Source of the DNA: Boswellia sacra
Taxonomy: Eukaryota; Streptophyta; Magnoliopsida; Sapindales; Burseraceae
DNA length: 64,000 nt
Reading direction: 5' to 3'
Assembly: GCA_013180625.2 (NCBI GenBank)
Contig: SNVD02010473.1
Location: 1,302,001 to 1,366,000, forward strand
The translations under genes were made by a program, and so were the position numbers. Positions 25,660 through 44,522 of the stretch are shown here, piece by piece. Numbering within the stretch: position 1 is the first letter of the stretch; each line of letters begins with the position of its first letter. The notes below the pieces were generated by a model. That model ran no database searches and had not been told where the DNA came from. It was given only the letters and a program-made list of their open reading frames with translations.

Positions 25660-26925
25660 TACGTATTTTCTCTTTATAATATATATATATATATATAGGA
25701 CATATGGAGAGATATTTTAAAAGAAAATTTATTTTTAAGTTGACGTCATTGTATCTAAGAAAAATGTTAACAATTCAATACAAATTTATCTTAAAATTAA
25801 TGTAAAAGTTTTGTTTGCAAATTTTGAACATAGAACTCAAATTTTTTTATTATAATGCTAATCTAGAATTATAAATAAAAATATTTTTTATAAATGATAA
25901 TGATGTAATTATACAATACTTTTTTAAATATAAATACTCATCAATGACAACAATTAATATGTATTTATAAAATTTTAGTATTTTATACTTTGATTTATTG
26001 TATTAGGATTATTTAATTTTTAAAGATAAGATTCACTATGTCTCTTATTTATTTGTATTTTTTTAATAATTTTCTTATACACTATTGGGATTAAAAAAAA
26101 TTAATTTTAACATATTAAAGATAGCCCCTCTAAGATAAAATCTTAGGCCTTGCACTGCTTATTATTTGAGATAATAAATTTAGAAAAGGATATGGTTCCT
26201 CTCCTCTCCTAATCTCATTTTTCTTTGAATTTTTAAAGACATGAGTTATTATTATTATTATTGTTTTCTTCTGGTGGTCTGAGGACCTAAAATACGGCAT
26301 CCAGAGCTTAAGGTCGGGAAAGTGGTGGTGTGTTGAGAAACATAGTACTTTTCTCTGTTGCGAAATTCGATTGGAATTTGATTGTTGAAATGTCAAGAGA
26401 TAAGGTTATCATTTGTGTTTACAGATTTGATGGTGCCACATGCTCAACGTTTTGAAAAGTCAATGAAAGATTTGAACACATGTGGATTTATTGTTTCAGT
26501 CCAGAAAAAAAAAAATTTCTGCAAACAATATCTCAAAAATAAATATATAAGCGGCCACTGGAGCCACTTACATATATAGCTTCTCTAGGGTGGATACCCA
26601 CACAAGGACAACACATTTCCCTATCAATTGCATGCGTTGGACAATGTTGTCTTGCTTTGCTATTTTGGTTTGAAATTTCAAGTTCGAAGACAGAAAAAAC
26701 AAGGATGAATACTTTGACAAATCAAATCTCATAGTCAAAAATTATATACGTGGAACTTCGAGATTGCATAGAAATTATTTACAATGAGGAAGAGTCAAAG
26801 AATTGAAGATAACGTTATCATTTCTTGTTGCAGTTTTCTTAACATGAATCATTTGAAGCTAGCGTGGGCAGATATGACGCGGCAGATATGGAGAGAATAA
26901 AAATCCAAATCTTACACTCCATAAT
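25660..26925. other. Intergenic spacer with (TA)n run
   Basis: Contains a (TA)n run at about 25679-25698 just outside Pack-MULE 2, and AT-rich sequence. The minus-strand open frame near 26130-26396 has no family character. The conserved TTTGAAGCTAGCGT block before SCPL-3 lies at 26852-26865. Confidence 0.5.
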
Positions 26926-26940
26926 CTATATATATATAAT
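26926..26940 (+). promoter_or_regulatory. TATA box of SCPL-3
   Basis: CTATATATATATAAT lies about 75 bases upstream of the ATG at 27013. Confidence 0.5.
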
Positions 26941-27012
26941 ATCACTCATCAATCAAGATCATCATAAGAAACTCACAAACAAAGAAAGTAGGACATCTTC
27001 TCACTTACATTC

Positions 27013-29359
<2,347 letters not shown>

Positions 29360-29952
29360 CTGACTGTCTATTAAGCAGATTCTTAATGTCATCAAATTAA
29401 AATGCTATCCAGTGCAGGGGAAGCTTTCCCCTCTAGAGAATAAAATTGGTTAGCACTTGTATTTAAATAAGTTTCCATACAATGGAAGATTAAAGCATTC
29501 AGTATTTTCGATATTTTAAACAAAATTTTTGGCATATGTTCTCTCTTAGGCTTCTATTATGAGACATCATGTACACATGATTTGTTGTTAAGAGTCCAGA
29601 CAGGTAGATAGGGCTCACATAATATCATGGGGAAAAGAAAATACGAAAGTTTCTAAACTAATCTGATTTGATTGCATGATCCATCATTAAACATCTAATC
29701 TCTAAAAGTTCACATGCAGACTCATCGAAGTTTATGGTTATATATAAAATCTACTTCATCCAATAAAAACCCAAAAATATGCGATTTTTTATTAATTTTC
29801 AAAGTCAACCATATATACAGTTCTAGAAATTCCTACCCACCAAAACCATATTTCTTTTTGCAATAATTACCCACTAAACGGTGATGAGAACTCAAGGCAA
29901 GCTTACAGGATCTTCAAAATTATCAAAAAAAAAAAAAAAAAAAACTCTCTAT

Positions 29953-30585
29953 TTAGGGGATGATTGTTTCTTTACCTGAAATTTAAATATGTCTGAATTA
30001 AACTAAAATCTGAATAGGTCTGAATATAAAAATCTGAATGATATATTTGTTTTTCTATTTTAATGTTTGAATTAAAATGTGTGAAAACTAATGGTCTTAC
30101 ATATATATCCTTATTTATATATTTTATTTTTACTTGCAATTTATTTTACATAATAAAAATCTTTGCATCCCAAAATTTATTATGAATTTAATTTATTTAA
30201 ATATGTATAATTGGGTAAAGAAGTTCTTTTTTCTAAAATAATTTGATATACAAATAAGCTAAATGACTATAAAATAATTTTAAAAATATATAAAACAATA
30301 ATAATATTAAATTAGAAATAAATAATAACGTTTCAAAATTAAAATATTAGACTTTGTACAAATTGTTCGTAAATGAGTTTTATAAGGGCATTTAAGATAA
30401 TTAGAAGAGTGATAAATGATTCAGACATTTATATTTAAATAAAAGCTAGAGTTTTTAGTTTTTTTCATTCAGATGAAAATGTCTTAGAGTAAATCTTAAA
30501 TTAAAAAAATAACGTCACGAAAACGTCTGAAAGTCTAAGAATAAGTTAAATTCAGACTTCATACTAAAATACAATCAACCCCTTA
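29953..30585. mobile_element. Harbinger/Tourist-type MITE, 627 bp
   Basis: Element 29956-30582 is flanked on both sides by TTA (29953-29955, 30583-30585), the 3-bp duplication of PIF/Harbinger elements. The ends are inverted: GGGGATGATTGTTTC on the left, GGGGTTGATTGTATT on the right read backwards, with further pairing (TCTGAATT blocks). No transposase; AT-rich interior. Confidence 0.75.
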
Positions 30586-32755
30586 GTCAATAAAATGGAT
30601 GGGATACAATATATAATTAAGTTACATAATTAAGACAAGATTAACAGTGATAAAACTCTTCAGTAGCAAAATTGTTAACGTTGTTGGAATATAGGATGAT
30701 AAAATCTGGAAGGATAATTGTTGGGGTGGGTTTTTTACGCCCAAAAATTGATTTTCACACTCTTAATTCTAAATACAATCATCATTAATACATTGAAATA
30801 ATTTAATTTCTAAATGAATGATCTCCAAATTTTTATAAATGATTTATATAATTATCCAAATAAAGTAGATCAGTTTAGCTTAACTAAAAATCTAATAAAA
30901 CTAAAATATTTTTTTCTAAAATTTCATTAGATATATTTCTTATAAAAAAACAATTCCTATATAAATAACTCAATTTCACACAAGATTTCTTGAGAAATCT
31001 CACATTGAATAGATGTAAAGAAAGATCTTAGGTTTATAAAGAGGATTAGTCTTTTTAACCAATAGACTAGTTTTTTGGATTGAATACTTGATTCCTCAAC
31101 TCTAGTATCATAGCCAAATCCGTAAATTATCAATGCGAGAATTTGGGCTACTGTTTGAGGTGATGCACGGACTGTCAATGTGAGGAGCCTGATGCACATC
31201 ATGTTTCTTGTTTGAGAGGAGAATTGAATAGTTGTAAAGGAAGTTAACCGGGTGATTGGCATAAAATTCTAGTCAAATCTGTATATCAAGCTACTTTTTG
31301 GTGAATCATATTGAAAAAGAAATGCATTTTTAAGTGATGCAATATATCTTATATGCCCTTGAGAGATAAGGCTTCTTTAGTAAACATACAAATGGAGGAT
31401 CAGGAAAGTGTCCCCGGAGGATAGCTACCTTTTATTTATTTTATAGAGAAAGGCCAGAAGACCTTGACTACTTAGATCCCGTCTCAGCACCAAATTTCTA
31501 ATGAAGAGAGAGCTTTTTCATTATATTATTTTGACTTCTGATTTAAGTGTCATTTTTTAGAGAAACTCTTTAAGCATGCAATGGGGCTCACCAATTTATA
31601 TGTGATACGTGATTATATTTCTCTAATTTGGACGCCCACATTATGAGAAACAATTGATACATATTGCTTTATTTTTGAAATATGATTTACATGATCACGC
31701 AATGTTCTTGAGTTGGTATGAAAATTACTTTTAAATTTTTAACTTGGAAATTGCTTTTTCATGGGTATGCACTGATTACAATCTTACAGTAAGAATATTC
31801 TGAAGAACAAATTAACAAGCCCAGCGAAATTTGATGGAAATATCTGAAATGAAATAGGATCTTTGCGTGGATTGTCTATCGAATCTAACCTTTTTAGACA
31901 TCATAATAGACAACTCCTTTTGGCAGGTTTTAACCCACTGTAAAATAGGAATAGATATCCAAATTAATTTCCAAATAATAACAGAAAAGTTCACGTGATC
32001 AACGAATCCTCTGCCACTCTTGAAGGGTGACAGTAATAATAATCGTAATAATAACAGCCATAGCAATTATTAGATCAAGTTGTATGTTATTGTCGTACTC
32101 CCCATTAATGCTGTCCCAATTATTGTGTACTTTTCTAAAGAACTTCTCTGTTTGATGTTGAAAAGTCAGTGTTGCCGATATTGACTACACTATCTTATCA
32201 AAACTATTTACGACAAAGTAATCAATATGAAAATCACAAAACATCTTAATGTTTAGTCTATCGTAAGTGAAAAAAATCAAATAAATATTTAAGCAAAAAA
32301 TCTTTATCGGAATAAAAATTTAGGATTATAATTGATTATGTATATCGCTTATGACTCTGCAAATTTCTCAAAAGCAAAATGAATCTTTATTAATTTATTA
32401 ATTTTTTTTTTTAATAAACCTCAGTAAATACAACTACTTACACTACAAACTGTAATTCTGGGGAAGATGACAAGGATCTAGCCTTTAAAATCAAAGCAAT
32501 ATTTCTCTATATCTGGTTTACCCATAATAGGATTCTTTAAATTTGTCTAAACGAAAACATCACATGAAATTTCATTTGGGTGCAAAGTCCAATAAGGCAT
32601 ACCAAGTCTAATATTTCAAAACCGATGATCGCCAGTCAAAACTTGAGCTTCAAGCAAATTAATGAAATGGCAACTCAACACGTTTTTATCGAAGTATGTG
32701 AACAAGGATATCCTCATACGATTTATTGAAATATGTTTTAAATTGAACATAAACT
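30586..32755. other. Intergenic spacer before SCPL-4
   Basis: AT-rich. Around 31300-31480 is a stretch (AAGTGTCC, GGATAGCTACCT, GAAAGGCCAGAAGACC) repeated near 43790-43930 before SCPL-6 and, weaker, near 5050-5110, so it is part of the duplicated array unit. Near 32641 AACTTGAGCTTCAAGCA recurs before SCPL-7 (about 50023). No gene seen. Confidence 0.5.
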
Positions 32756-32787
32756 AAAAATCCTGATCCAACACCGTATATATATAG
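32756..32787 (+). promoter_or_regulatory. Core promoter of SCPL-4: AAAATCCTG block and TATA box
   Basis: AAAAATCCTG (32756-32765) followed by TATATATATAG (32777-32787), 88 bases before the ATG. The same pair occurs at SCPL-5 (GACGAAAATCCTG 38806-38818, TATAAATA 38831-38838), SCPL-6 (GACGAAAATCCTG 44441-44453, weaker TATA) and SCPL-7 (GAAAATCTTG 50322-50331, TATAAATA 50343-50350). Confidence 0.5.
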
Positions 32788-32850
32788 ATAGGGCATTCAT
32801 AAGCAGCCTCACACTCAAGAAACGTATATCTCTGGACTCTCACTAGTTAG

Positions 32851-35401
<2,551 letters not shown>

Positions 35402-35429
35402 CTGACTATCTAGCAGATTTATGTATGTA

Positions 35430-35976
35430 ATCAATGTTACACTTCCGCATTGCGCACACAGTAATTTCAATAAACAGGTCACCGCCATATATAGAATAAG
35501 TATCCAGCCTAAAAGACTAGTATATTAGGTGGAGGAACTCCTTTCATATATAAGTCCCATCACCTTCCCTTAATCAATCAATGTGGGACTCCAAATGAGA
35601 ACTATCCAAATAGGGACTCTATGGATACAATAATCTTTTTTCTTAGACAAGGCTCCCATGGGTGGCGGCGCCATCCTTGTCTGAACCAACGATAATCCTC
35701 CACAAAGACAAGGCCACTGCTCCTTGTCTGAACCAAATGAGTCTACATTGTTGTCTTGGTTTGGCTCTGATACCATTTGTTACACTTTCACATTAAGCAC
35801 ACAACAATTTCAATAAATGGCCACCATATATGGAGTAAGTATCAAACCCAAAAGACTAGTTTATTAGGTGAAGGAACTCCTCCCATATATAAGCCTCATG
35901 ACCTTCCCTTAATCAATCAATGTGAGACTCCAAATAAAGACTGTCCAAATGAGAACTCCATGAGAACAACAATCAA
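35430..35976 (-). mobile_element. Complete TRIM retrotransposon (537 bp) in the SCPL-4 3' UTR
   Basis: Two direct LTRs on the minus strand: 5' LTR 35971-35778 (194 bp, starts TGTTGTTCTCATGG) and 3' LTR 35632-35435 (198 bp, starts TATTGTATCCATAG, TG mutated to TA). Both end GTGTAACA. Directly after the 5' LTR is AATGGTATCAGAGCC (35777-35763), the primer-binding site complementary to initiator tRNA-Met. A purine tract AAGAAAAAAGA lies before the 3' LTR. The internal domain is only about 145 bp. The target duplication ATCAA is perfect (35430-35434 and 35972-35976). The paralogous 3' UTRs of SCPL-5, -6 and -7 lack the insert. Size and structure fit a terminal-repeat retrotransposon in miniature; it is non-coding. 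Confidence 0.88.
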
Positions 35977-36014
35977 ATCAAACTGCTAACCAACCGAAAG
36001 CTTTACTTCCAGAC

Positions 36015-36020
36015 AATAAA
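36015..36020 (+). promoter_or_regulatory. Probable native poly(A) signal of SCPL-4, displaced by the TRIM
   Basis: AATAAA in AGACAATAAATTTGTTTAGC, matching the conserved block after SCPL-3 (29439), SCPL-5 (41428) and SCPL-6 (47154). Here it lies 614 bases past the stop because of the TRIM; in the others it is about 70-90 bases past. Confidence 0.6.
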
Positions 36021-36029
36021 TTTGTTTAG

Positions 36030-37864
36030 CACCTGTACTTATAAGTACGCATGGAGTGGTGGAAGAATAAAACTCTCAGTATTTCCAACAGAACTTTGAG
36101 CTTGGTTCTTGGGAATTAAGATCCTCTTCACACTTTAAAAGATCCTCTCTTACTTTCAATTCCCTGGAATTTCAATCTTTTTACCAACTTGAGCCATGTA
36201 AATTATAGGGAATAACCCTTCGAGACCCTCATTAACCAAACTGACCCCTGCTTTTTATGTTAACTTTCTAATCCTTTTCATAATACGAAAATAATAATCT
36301 ATCCGTAAGTGGAAAAGTAACCAAAAAAAAAAATACTCAATCTTAATGGTGCTGTCATGAAAATTGAAATCCTAAAAATTATCATTGTAAAAAGCCAAAT
36401 CTACCGATCACCCCATAAGCCAACAATCTTTACACATTTATTACAGTAATACTACTCTTAAAAATTACTTATACAAATTTACCTATGTAAAATAATATAG
36501 TATGATATGATTTGATAAATTAATACATTGATTAAATAAATATATGCTAATAATAAATAAAAAATTTCTTTATTATAACTATCATTGGTTGGATACTATA
36601 GGTTTGGCCACGGTACAGTTAATATATCATACTTCAATCTTTTAATTATATTAAAATTATAAATGAGTATATGAACATTTTTATATGTTTATTTATAACT
36701 TTTATAAAATTTTTTAAAATTATTGTACGGTTGAGAGAGGGCAATTTTGATTTTAAAGCTCAAGCCCACACACAAATCCAGTATAACCCTAAAGCATGAT
36801 ATGAAGCCCAAGTTGAATTTTATTAAGCCCATTTCTTTCTCATCCAACCTAGCCCGTTACTTATTTATCCTACAAAGAATAAGACAAAAGAGAAAAAGGA
36901 AGACACAAGTTGGGGACTCCACATGGATTGAAAAGAAGAAAGAGAGTAATTCAAATTCCAGCAGGAAGTGTAAGAGAGGGACCATGTGGTAAAAGCAGGA
37001 AGTTAGCCGAGAATGGGGGCAGCAAGCTTTGCAAGTAAACAATTGGAGGCTTGAAGAGAGGGAAACGTGAGGCCATAGGGGAGCTTGAGTTCTCACGAGA
37101 AGCAATTCCAAAAGAGGAAAGAAAAGAAAGTGGAGGCAGTCCAAATAGAGAAACAACAGCGGTAAGTGAGAGGAGCTCGAAGGCGGCCATGGAGATGGAT
37201 GGGGGGAATCCGTCGAGGAGGATTCCCAAGATAGGAGGAGATACACAGATTTCTCTAAGAGAGCTCCCCCGTCGAGAAAATTGGACCCTTCTTTCTCTTC
37301 TGCTTATTATTCTTCTTCTTCTTCTTTACCATAAATCTGTTTATTTGCTCTATCACACTCTATATGCATGATTCTAACTGATTATTACTGTTTACTATAT
37401 TCTGATTACTAGATACCCGTCACAAAATTCTGACTTAGACGTTTACAGATTAACATCCCGTCAATCAAGGAGAAACCGCACTGTTTTTGTATTGTTAGAA
37501 GAGTTCGCGGGGCCGTTGTGGAGTAACGGAGATGGGGAAAGAGCTGCTGATTTTGTCTGTGTAGTAAAATTTGATTTCTTTAATAGTACATCAGCATCAG
37601 CTGTACCTTAGCATACCCGTAAACTGTAGCCATAGGTAAAATTATTTTCGCTTAATTTATTTGTGTGACAATTAAATGTATGGAATTAGGAGTGGGAATT
37701 ATTAATTGAACCAACCCAACTCGATTAAGTTGTGATCAGGTAACCACTTTTAAATACTCGATCTTGGACAGGTTCTTGCAAACCAGACATGTGTCAAGTC
37801 AAGAATAGGTATATTGACGAAACCAGATCTTTGACCAATCAGATATAAAAAATTAAAAACAAGA

Positions 37865-37908
<44 letters not shown>

Positions 37909-38805
37909 AGCACGTCTCTAATCCAAACTCTAGCCGAATATGCTATATCCAAACTAGTAATATTGTCCGCAGATTAATCAAGTAGTTATAATATGTACAC
38001 TAAACCTGAAGTTATAGCGCTTAGACTTTGAAAAAAGGCCGCCCCACCATAGCATTTAATTCTTCAGAGGCATTAAATGACGTTGTCTCCTCTCCTTTTA
38101 AAGCCAAATATGTAATTAGTTAATATTTTATTATCATTGCCATTGGAGCATTGTAAGATTAACGAGTCTGGCTACTGTTTAGTGGTTGTAGCGATACAAT
38201 AACTATATATTTATATAAAAATTATAAATAAGTAAATAAAAATTATGTTTATAATTTTTATTAATTAATTTATAATTTTAAGATTTTTATTTACTCATTT
38301 ATGACTTTTATATATTATTTATGATTTTTACACATTTTAAAGAGTTATTATACAAATACCTCTTTTCCCATAAGATAATCCTCGTCCCAAGCAATCAAAA
38401 TAGGGCAACTTCGAAACTGAATTATATAAGTCAACCAATCATATATAGCCAATTATAGCAAATTAAGTTACTATAATATTTCAGGCCTATATAATATTTC
38501 ATTTATGATAGCCCATAGAAAACTTAAGCTTAATGATAATTATTAAATGAAAATTCAAAACACTTTTTTAATAAAAAAATAAAAATCAGAAGACGTAATC
38601 TAGGGTAGCCCCCCGAAAAAAGTTCCAAAAGGATGCCCTCATACGACGGATTTTTAGTATTTATTATTTATTTATTTCCTAGTCCAATATTGATTCTAAT
38701 CAATATGCTAGTCAAATATTGATTGTCTGATCAACATCTTAATTAATTTATTAACACAATGCATTTGATTTAGTAAAAAAGTTCGTGAGTTAATGATATA
38801 GAGTT
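36030..38805. other. Intergenic spacer with a GC-richer block and (TG)n
   Basis: A block of higher GC at about 36740-37300, with open frames on both strands that I do not recognise, is followed by ATTCTGACTTAGACG (about 37417-37431), which resembles the start of the internal region of gypsy-type retrotransposons; it may be a decayed LTR, but no ends or target duplication could be fixed. A TA run then (TG)n at about 37865-37906 is a microsatellite. The rest is AT-rich. Confidence 0.4.
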
Positions 38806-38830
38806 GACGAAAATCCTGATGTAAATACGC

Positions 38831-38838
38831 TATAAATA
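38831..38838 (+). promoter_or_regulatory. TATA box of SCPL-5
   Basis: TATAAATA, 80 bases before the ATG, 12 bases after the GACGAAAATCCTG block (38806-38818). Confidence 0.6.
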
Positions 38839-38910
38839 GATTAGGTATCCGCACACTCAAGAACGTACATCTGTTTCACTCACTCGTCATGAACAAAGAC
38901 AAACATATAC

Positions 38911-41339
<2,429 letters not shown>

Positions 41340-42831
41340 CCGACTGTCTGTTAAGCACATATATATATATATATATATATATAAAATCAAAATGCTAACC
41401 AACGACTGGAAGTTTTCCCCTCTAGACAATAAAATTGGTTAGTACTTATAAGTACCCGTGTAGTTGTAAGAATAAAACGATTAGTATTTCCAACAGAACT
41501 TGGGGCATGGTTCTCTCGAATAATTTTGTGGAATTTTTATGTCTTTGACTGACTTAAACCATGTAGACTACAACAAATGACCTTTCGAAACCCTCATTAA
41601 CCAAACTGACCTCTACTTTTTTTTGTTTTTAACTGATTTGAATCTCTTTTAAAAACACACACACACACACAAAGGATATTCAGGATATTATATAAAATAT
41701 AATTATAATTATAAAATTTATATATATTTTAATTAAAGTGAGGTTTAAAGGGAGATTTAGAGGTACTCAAATGATAACACTTAACTCTTAATTAACCCTT
41801 TACCAAAAACAAATCATTTTAAAATTGGGTAGGCTCCATAAATCTCTAAAAATACTATCTGTGCCCGTTTTGTAAATACACTCTTTTTATTTTAAAAGAA
41901 TAATTAAGTGTCTATCAAAATATAAATAATTTCAAAATAAATTTAGAGTTCAATTCAATAAAAATTACTTAATTTTTTTTTTAAGAATAGAAAGCTCTAA
42001 ATATAAACTACATGATTTATGAATAGAAAATTTTTATTGGCAAATTTTTTTCCATTTTTTGTTCTATGGTTGATATAAATAATCGTTGATATTTTGTATT
42101 AATTTATATTTTACTTCTAAAAATGCTTAAAAAATTAATATTTTATAATACTTAAAAAAATGATAAAATAGGGCTCTCATATAATCCTACCTTTAAGATT
42201 TAGAAGTAGTAATCTTATCTTGCAAGCCAGCCGTCATCAAGACCAAAATTCTCCTTTATCTCTAACTTACCAAGAAATAACCCTGAAAATTTTGGTGTAC
42301 AACAGCGCCTTATGAAAGATAGTTTCTATTATATTCTAGAACCACAAAAATGTTGCGAAATCATGGCTGTATTGAGTAGAGATCAACAACTCAGTCCTCC
42401 TTACTCAAGTTTTGCAGATCCAAACTACTCAAACGACTCCCTACCAAGCAATACATAAGAAACTCCCCCCTCAATCAACACAACCGCTCCAAGGAATTGA
42501 AAGGTGGTTTACATGGCGGAGTTGAAAAACTCTGACTCTGAAACTGTAGGACTAAATTGACATTTGCCAGTATTGGTGTGAGTAGCTTTTGTAGAGTTTG
42601 AAGAGCTGGTTTGGCGGCCTTATTTTTATTTCCTATCCGTGGGCGAAGCCCTTTAATATTTAAGCCATACATATCCAATTTCGAGCTCTATAAAGGCTTA
42701 ACAAAAGTTCTATGACCTGTCGTTCACCCTCATATTTTGAGTTCTTGCAATATCAACCTTCATCCACTACTGTTAGTATTATTTACAAATTAAAGCATAA
42801 TTTTTGTTATAAAAGCATACCCTAAGGATGT
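41340..42831. other. 3' UTR of SCPL-5 and spacer
   Basis: Contains the (TA)n run and poly(A) block of SCPL-5, then AT-rich sequence and a short (CA)n near 41656-41671. The minus-strand open frame at 42475-42678 has no family character. Confidence 0.5.
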
Positions 42832-43340
42832 AGTAATGTTACGGGCTTAGTTTTTGGCAATGTAATTACCCGTGTGGCACTTAGATAACTCACACTCAAA
42901 ATTGTTAAGTAAGCCTTATAACTTAGCTTGCCTACTAAAGGAGAAGCTTTTAAAGTTAGGATCTTTAAGCTTAGAGCTTTTTGGCAAGAGAAGGGAAGTA
43001 TTGGAAGATGGAGACAAGAGTTGTTAACAAGAATGCTTTATGTTACACTAGGACTCTTCCCAATAGCTTTATTATAATTTGGCTTACAAATGATGTTTTG
43101 AGGGGTATTTATACTAATCCTCCTCCCAAATGGATGACTAGGATTCAATACATCCAATGATCAATATTAGCTATTTATAATTATCGCATAAACTATCTAG
43201 ATATTTATATGGAGAATTCTACCACATGTGCTTGCTAGAGATTTCTAGAAAATAGGCTAGGACCTTCTCGAAACTAAGTCAAACCTTACACACATTTGAA
43301 ACTAATTTAGCAAGCAATTTGAGCGGGTTGTGTCAAGTAA
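42832..43340. mobile_element. Solo LTR, 499 bp
   Basis: Element 42837-43335 starts TGTTACGGG and ends GGTTGTGTCA. It is flanked by a perfect 5-bp duplication AGTAA (42832-42836 and 43336-43340). There is no internal domain, primer-binding site or second LTR. Both strands begin TG and end CA, so I leave the orientation open. Confidence 0.75.
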
Positions 43341-44522
43341 CCCCTCAAGACTCATCAAGAGTTGATGAAAAGATCGTAATTGCTTTTTGCTTGCTCATGA
43401 GAGATGAGCTTTATTATTGGACGTAATATGGGGAAAGCATTAATTGTGTAAAAATAAATAACAAGAGACCTCAATATGAAGAATATAGTAATTTAACAGG
43501 GTTAAAATCATAAAGATTTCTAGCTTGATTAACTGGTGTGAGTGAATTGTCGTTCTAGAACCCTTACCTCAAACCTTACCATTTAAGCTACATTTATATT
43601 TACTATTACGATAAACTAAATAAATATCTACGAAAGTTCTGTGAAGCTTTCCGAAACGTAAACAAAGGTTAAAGAAAAGAAAATGAAATTGCATGGAAAG
43701 GTGTCTGTGTCTTATAGGCGATTAGCATAAATAAATTTGTGGTCAAATGTCTATCATCTACTTTCATGAAAGAGAGATGTCTTTTCAGTTGATGTAATAT
43801 ATCTTAGATGACCTTGAGGTGAGAGATAATGCTTCTTTAATCTTCACCTAAACGTATGAATGGAAGAGGCAAGTGTCCTCAGAAGATAGTTACCTGTCAT
43901 TTCTTTTATAGAGGAAGGCCAGAAGACCAAATTTTAATGGAATAAAAATTTAGGACTAAAAATGATTATAGTGTATATGGCTCTAACTATGCACAATTGT
44001 CAATACGAAGCTAAGTCTTTCTCCTTTTTTTTTTTCTAAATAAACCATAGTCAATATTTCTCATTAAATTTATCTATTATAAAAATATCAGATAATTTAA
44101 ATAAGTCTAAAATCTAGTTTTATATGGTCGCCATACAAAACTGGCGCTTCAAGGATATTATTTAAATTAGAATTCAACCCATTTGCAAATTGGAATACGC
44201 AATCAACGGGATATAAAAAATAAGTAAATAAATAAAACCACAACAATTTCCTCTACTATTATAAATTTTTACTAAACTATGATTTACTTGATACGAAATT
44301 CAACCTAACGTAAGTTTTAATAATTTTTATGATTAAACAAATAGGAGGGTCAGCAAATAAATTTCTGGGTATTTGATAAGTTTTAATCAATACAGATGTA
44401 ATATACCGATGTCGTGACTATATAATTTATAGATTTAAATGACGAAAATCCTGTTCACATACTCTATAGACGTCCCCTTAATCTCAAGAACAATTATCTC
44501 CCTCACACAGACAAACATATAT
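43341..44522. other. Upstream region of SCPL-6
   Basis: Array module sequence (AAGTGTCCTCAGAAGATAG, GAGGAAGGCCAGAAGACC at about 43870-43928), then AT-rich sequence and the promoter: GACGAAAATCCTG at 44441-44453 followed by a weak TATA-like CTCTATAGAC at about 44463-44472. Confidence 0.45.

Noticed and set aside
36857..37246. 129-aa minus-strand frame rich in Ser, Leu and Pro, with an overlapping 92-aa frame and a 106-aa plus-strand frame
   Set aside because: Frames are open on both strands because of purine-rich repeats and low stop density; no motif, signal or splice context supports a protein.
41340..41383. (TA)n after SCPL-5 as a promoter TATA region
   Set aside because: It lies in the 3' UTR before the conserved poly(A) block and is a microsatellite.
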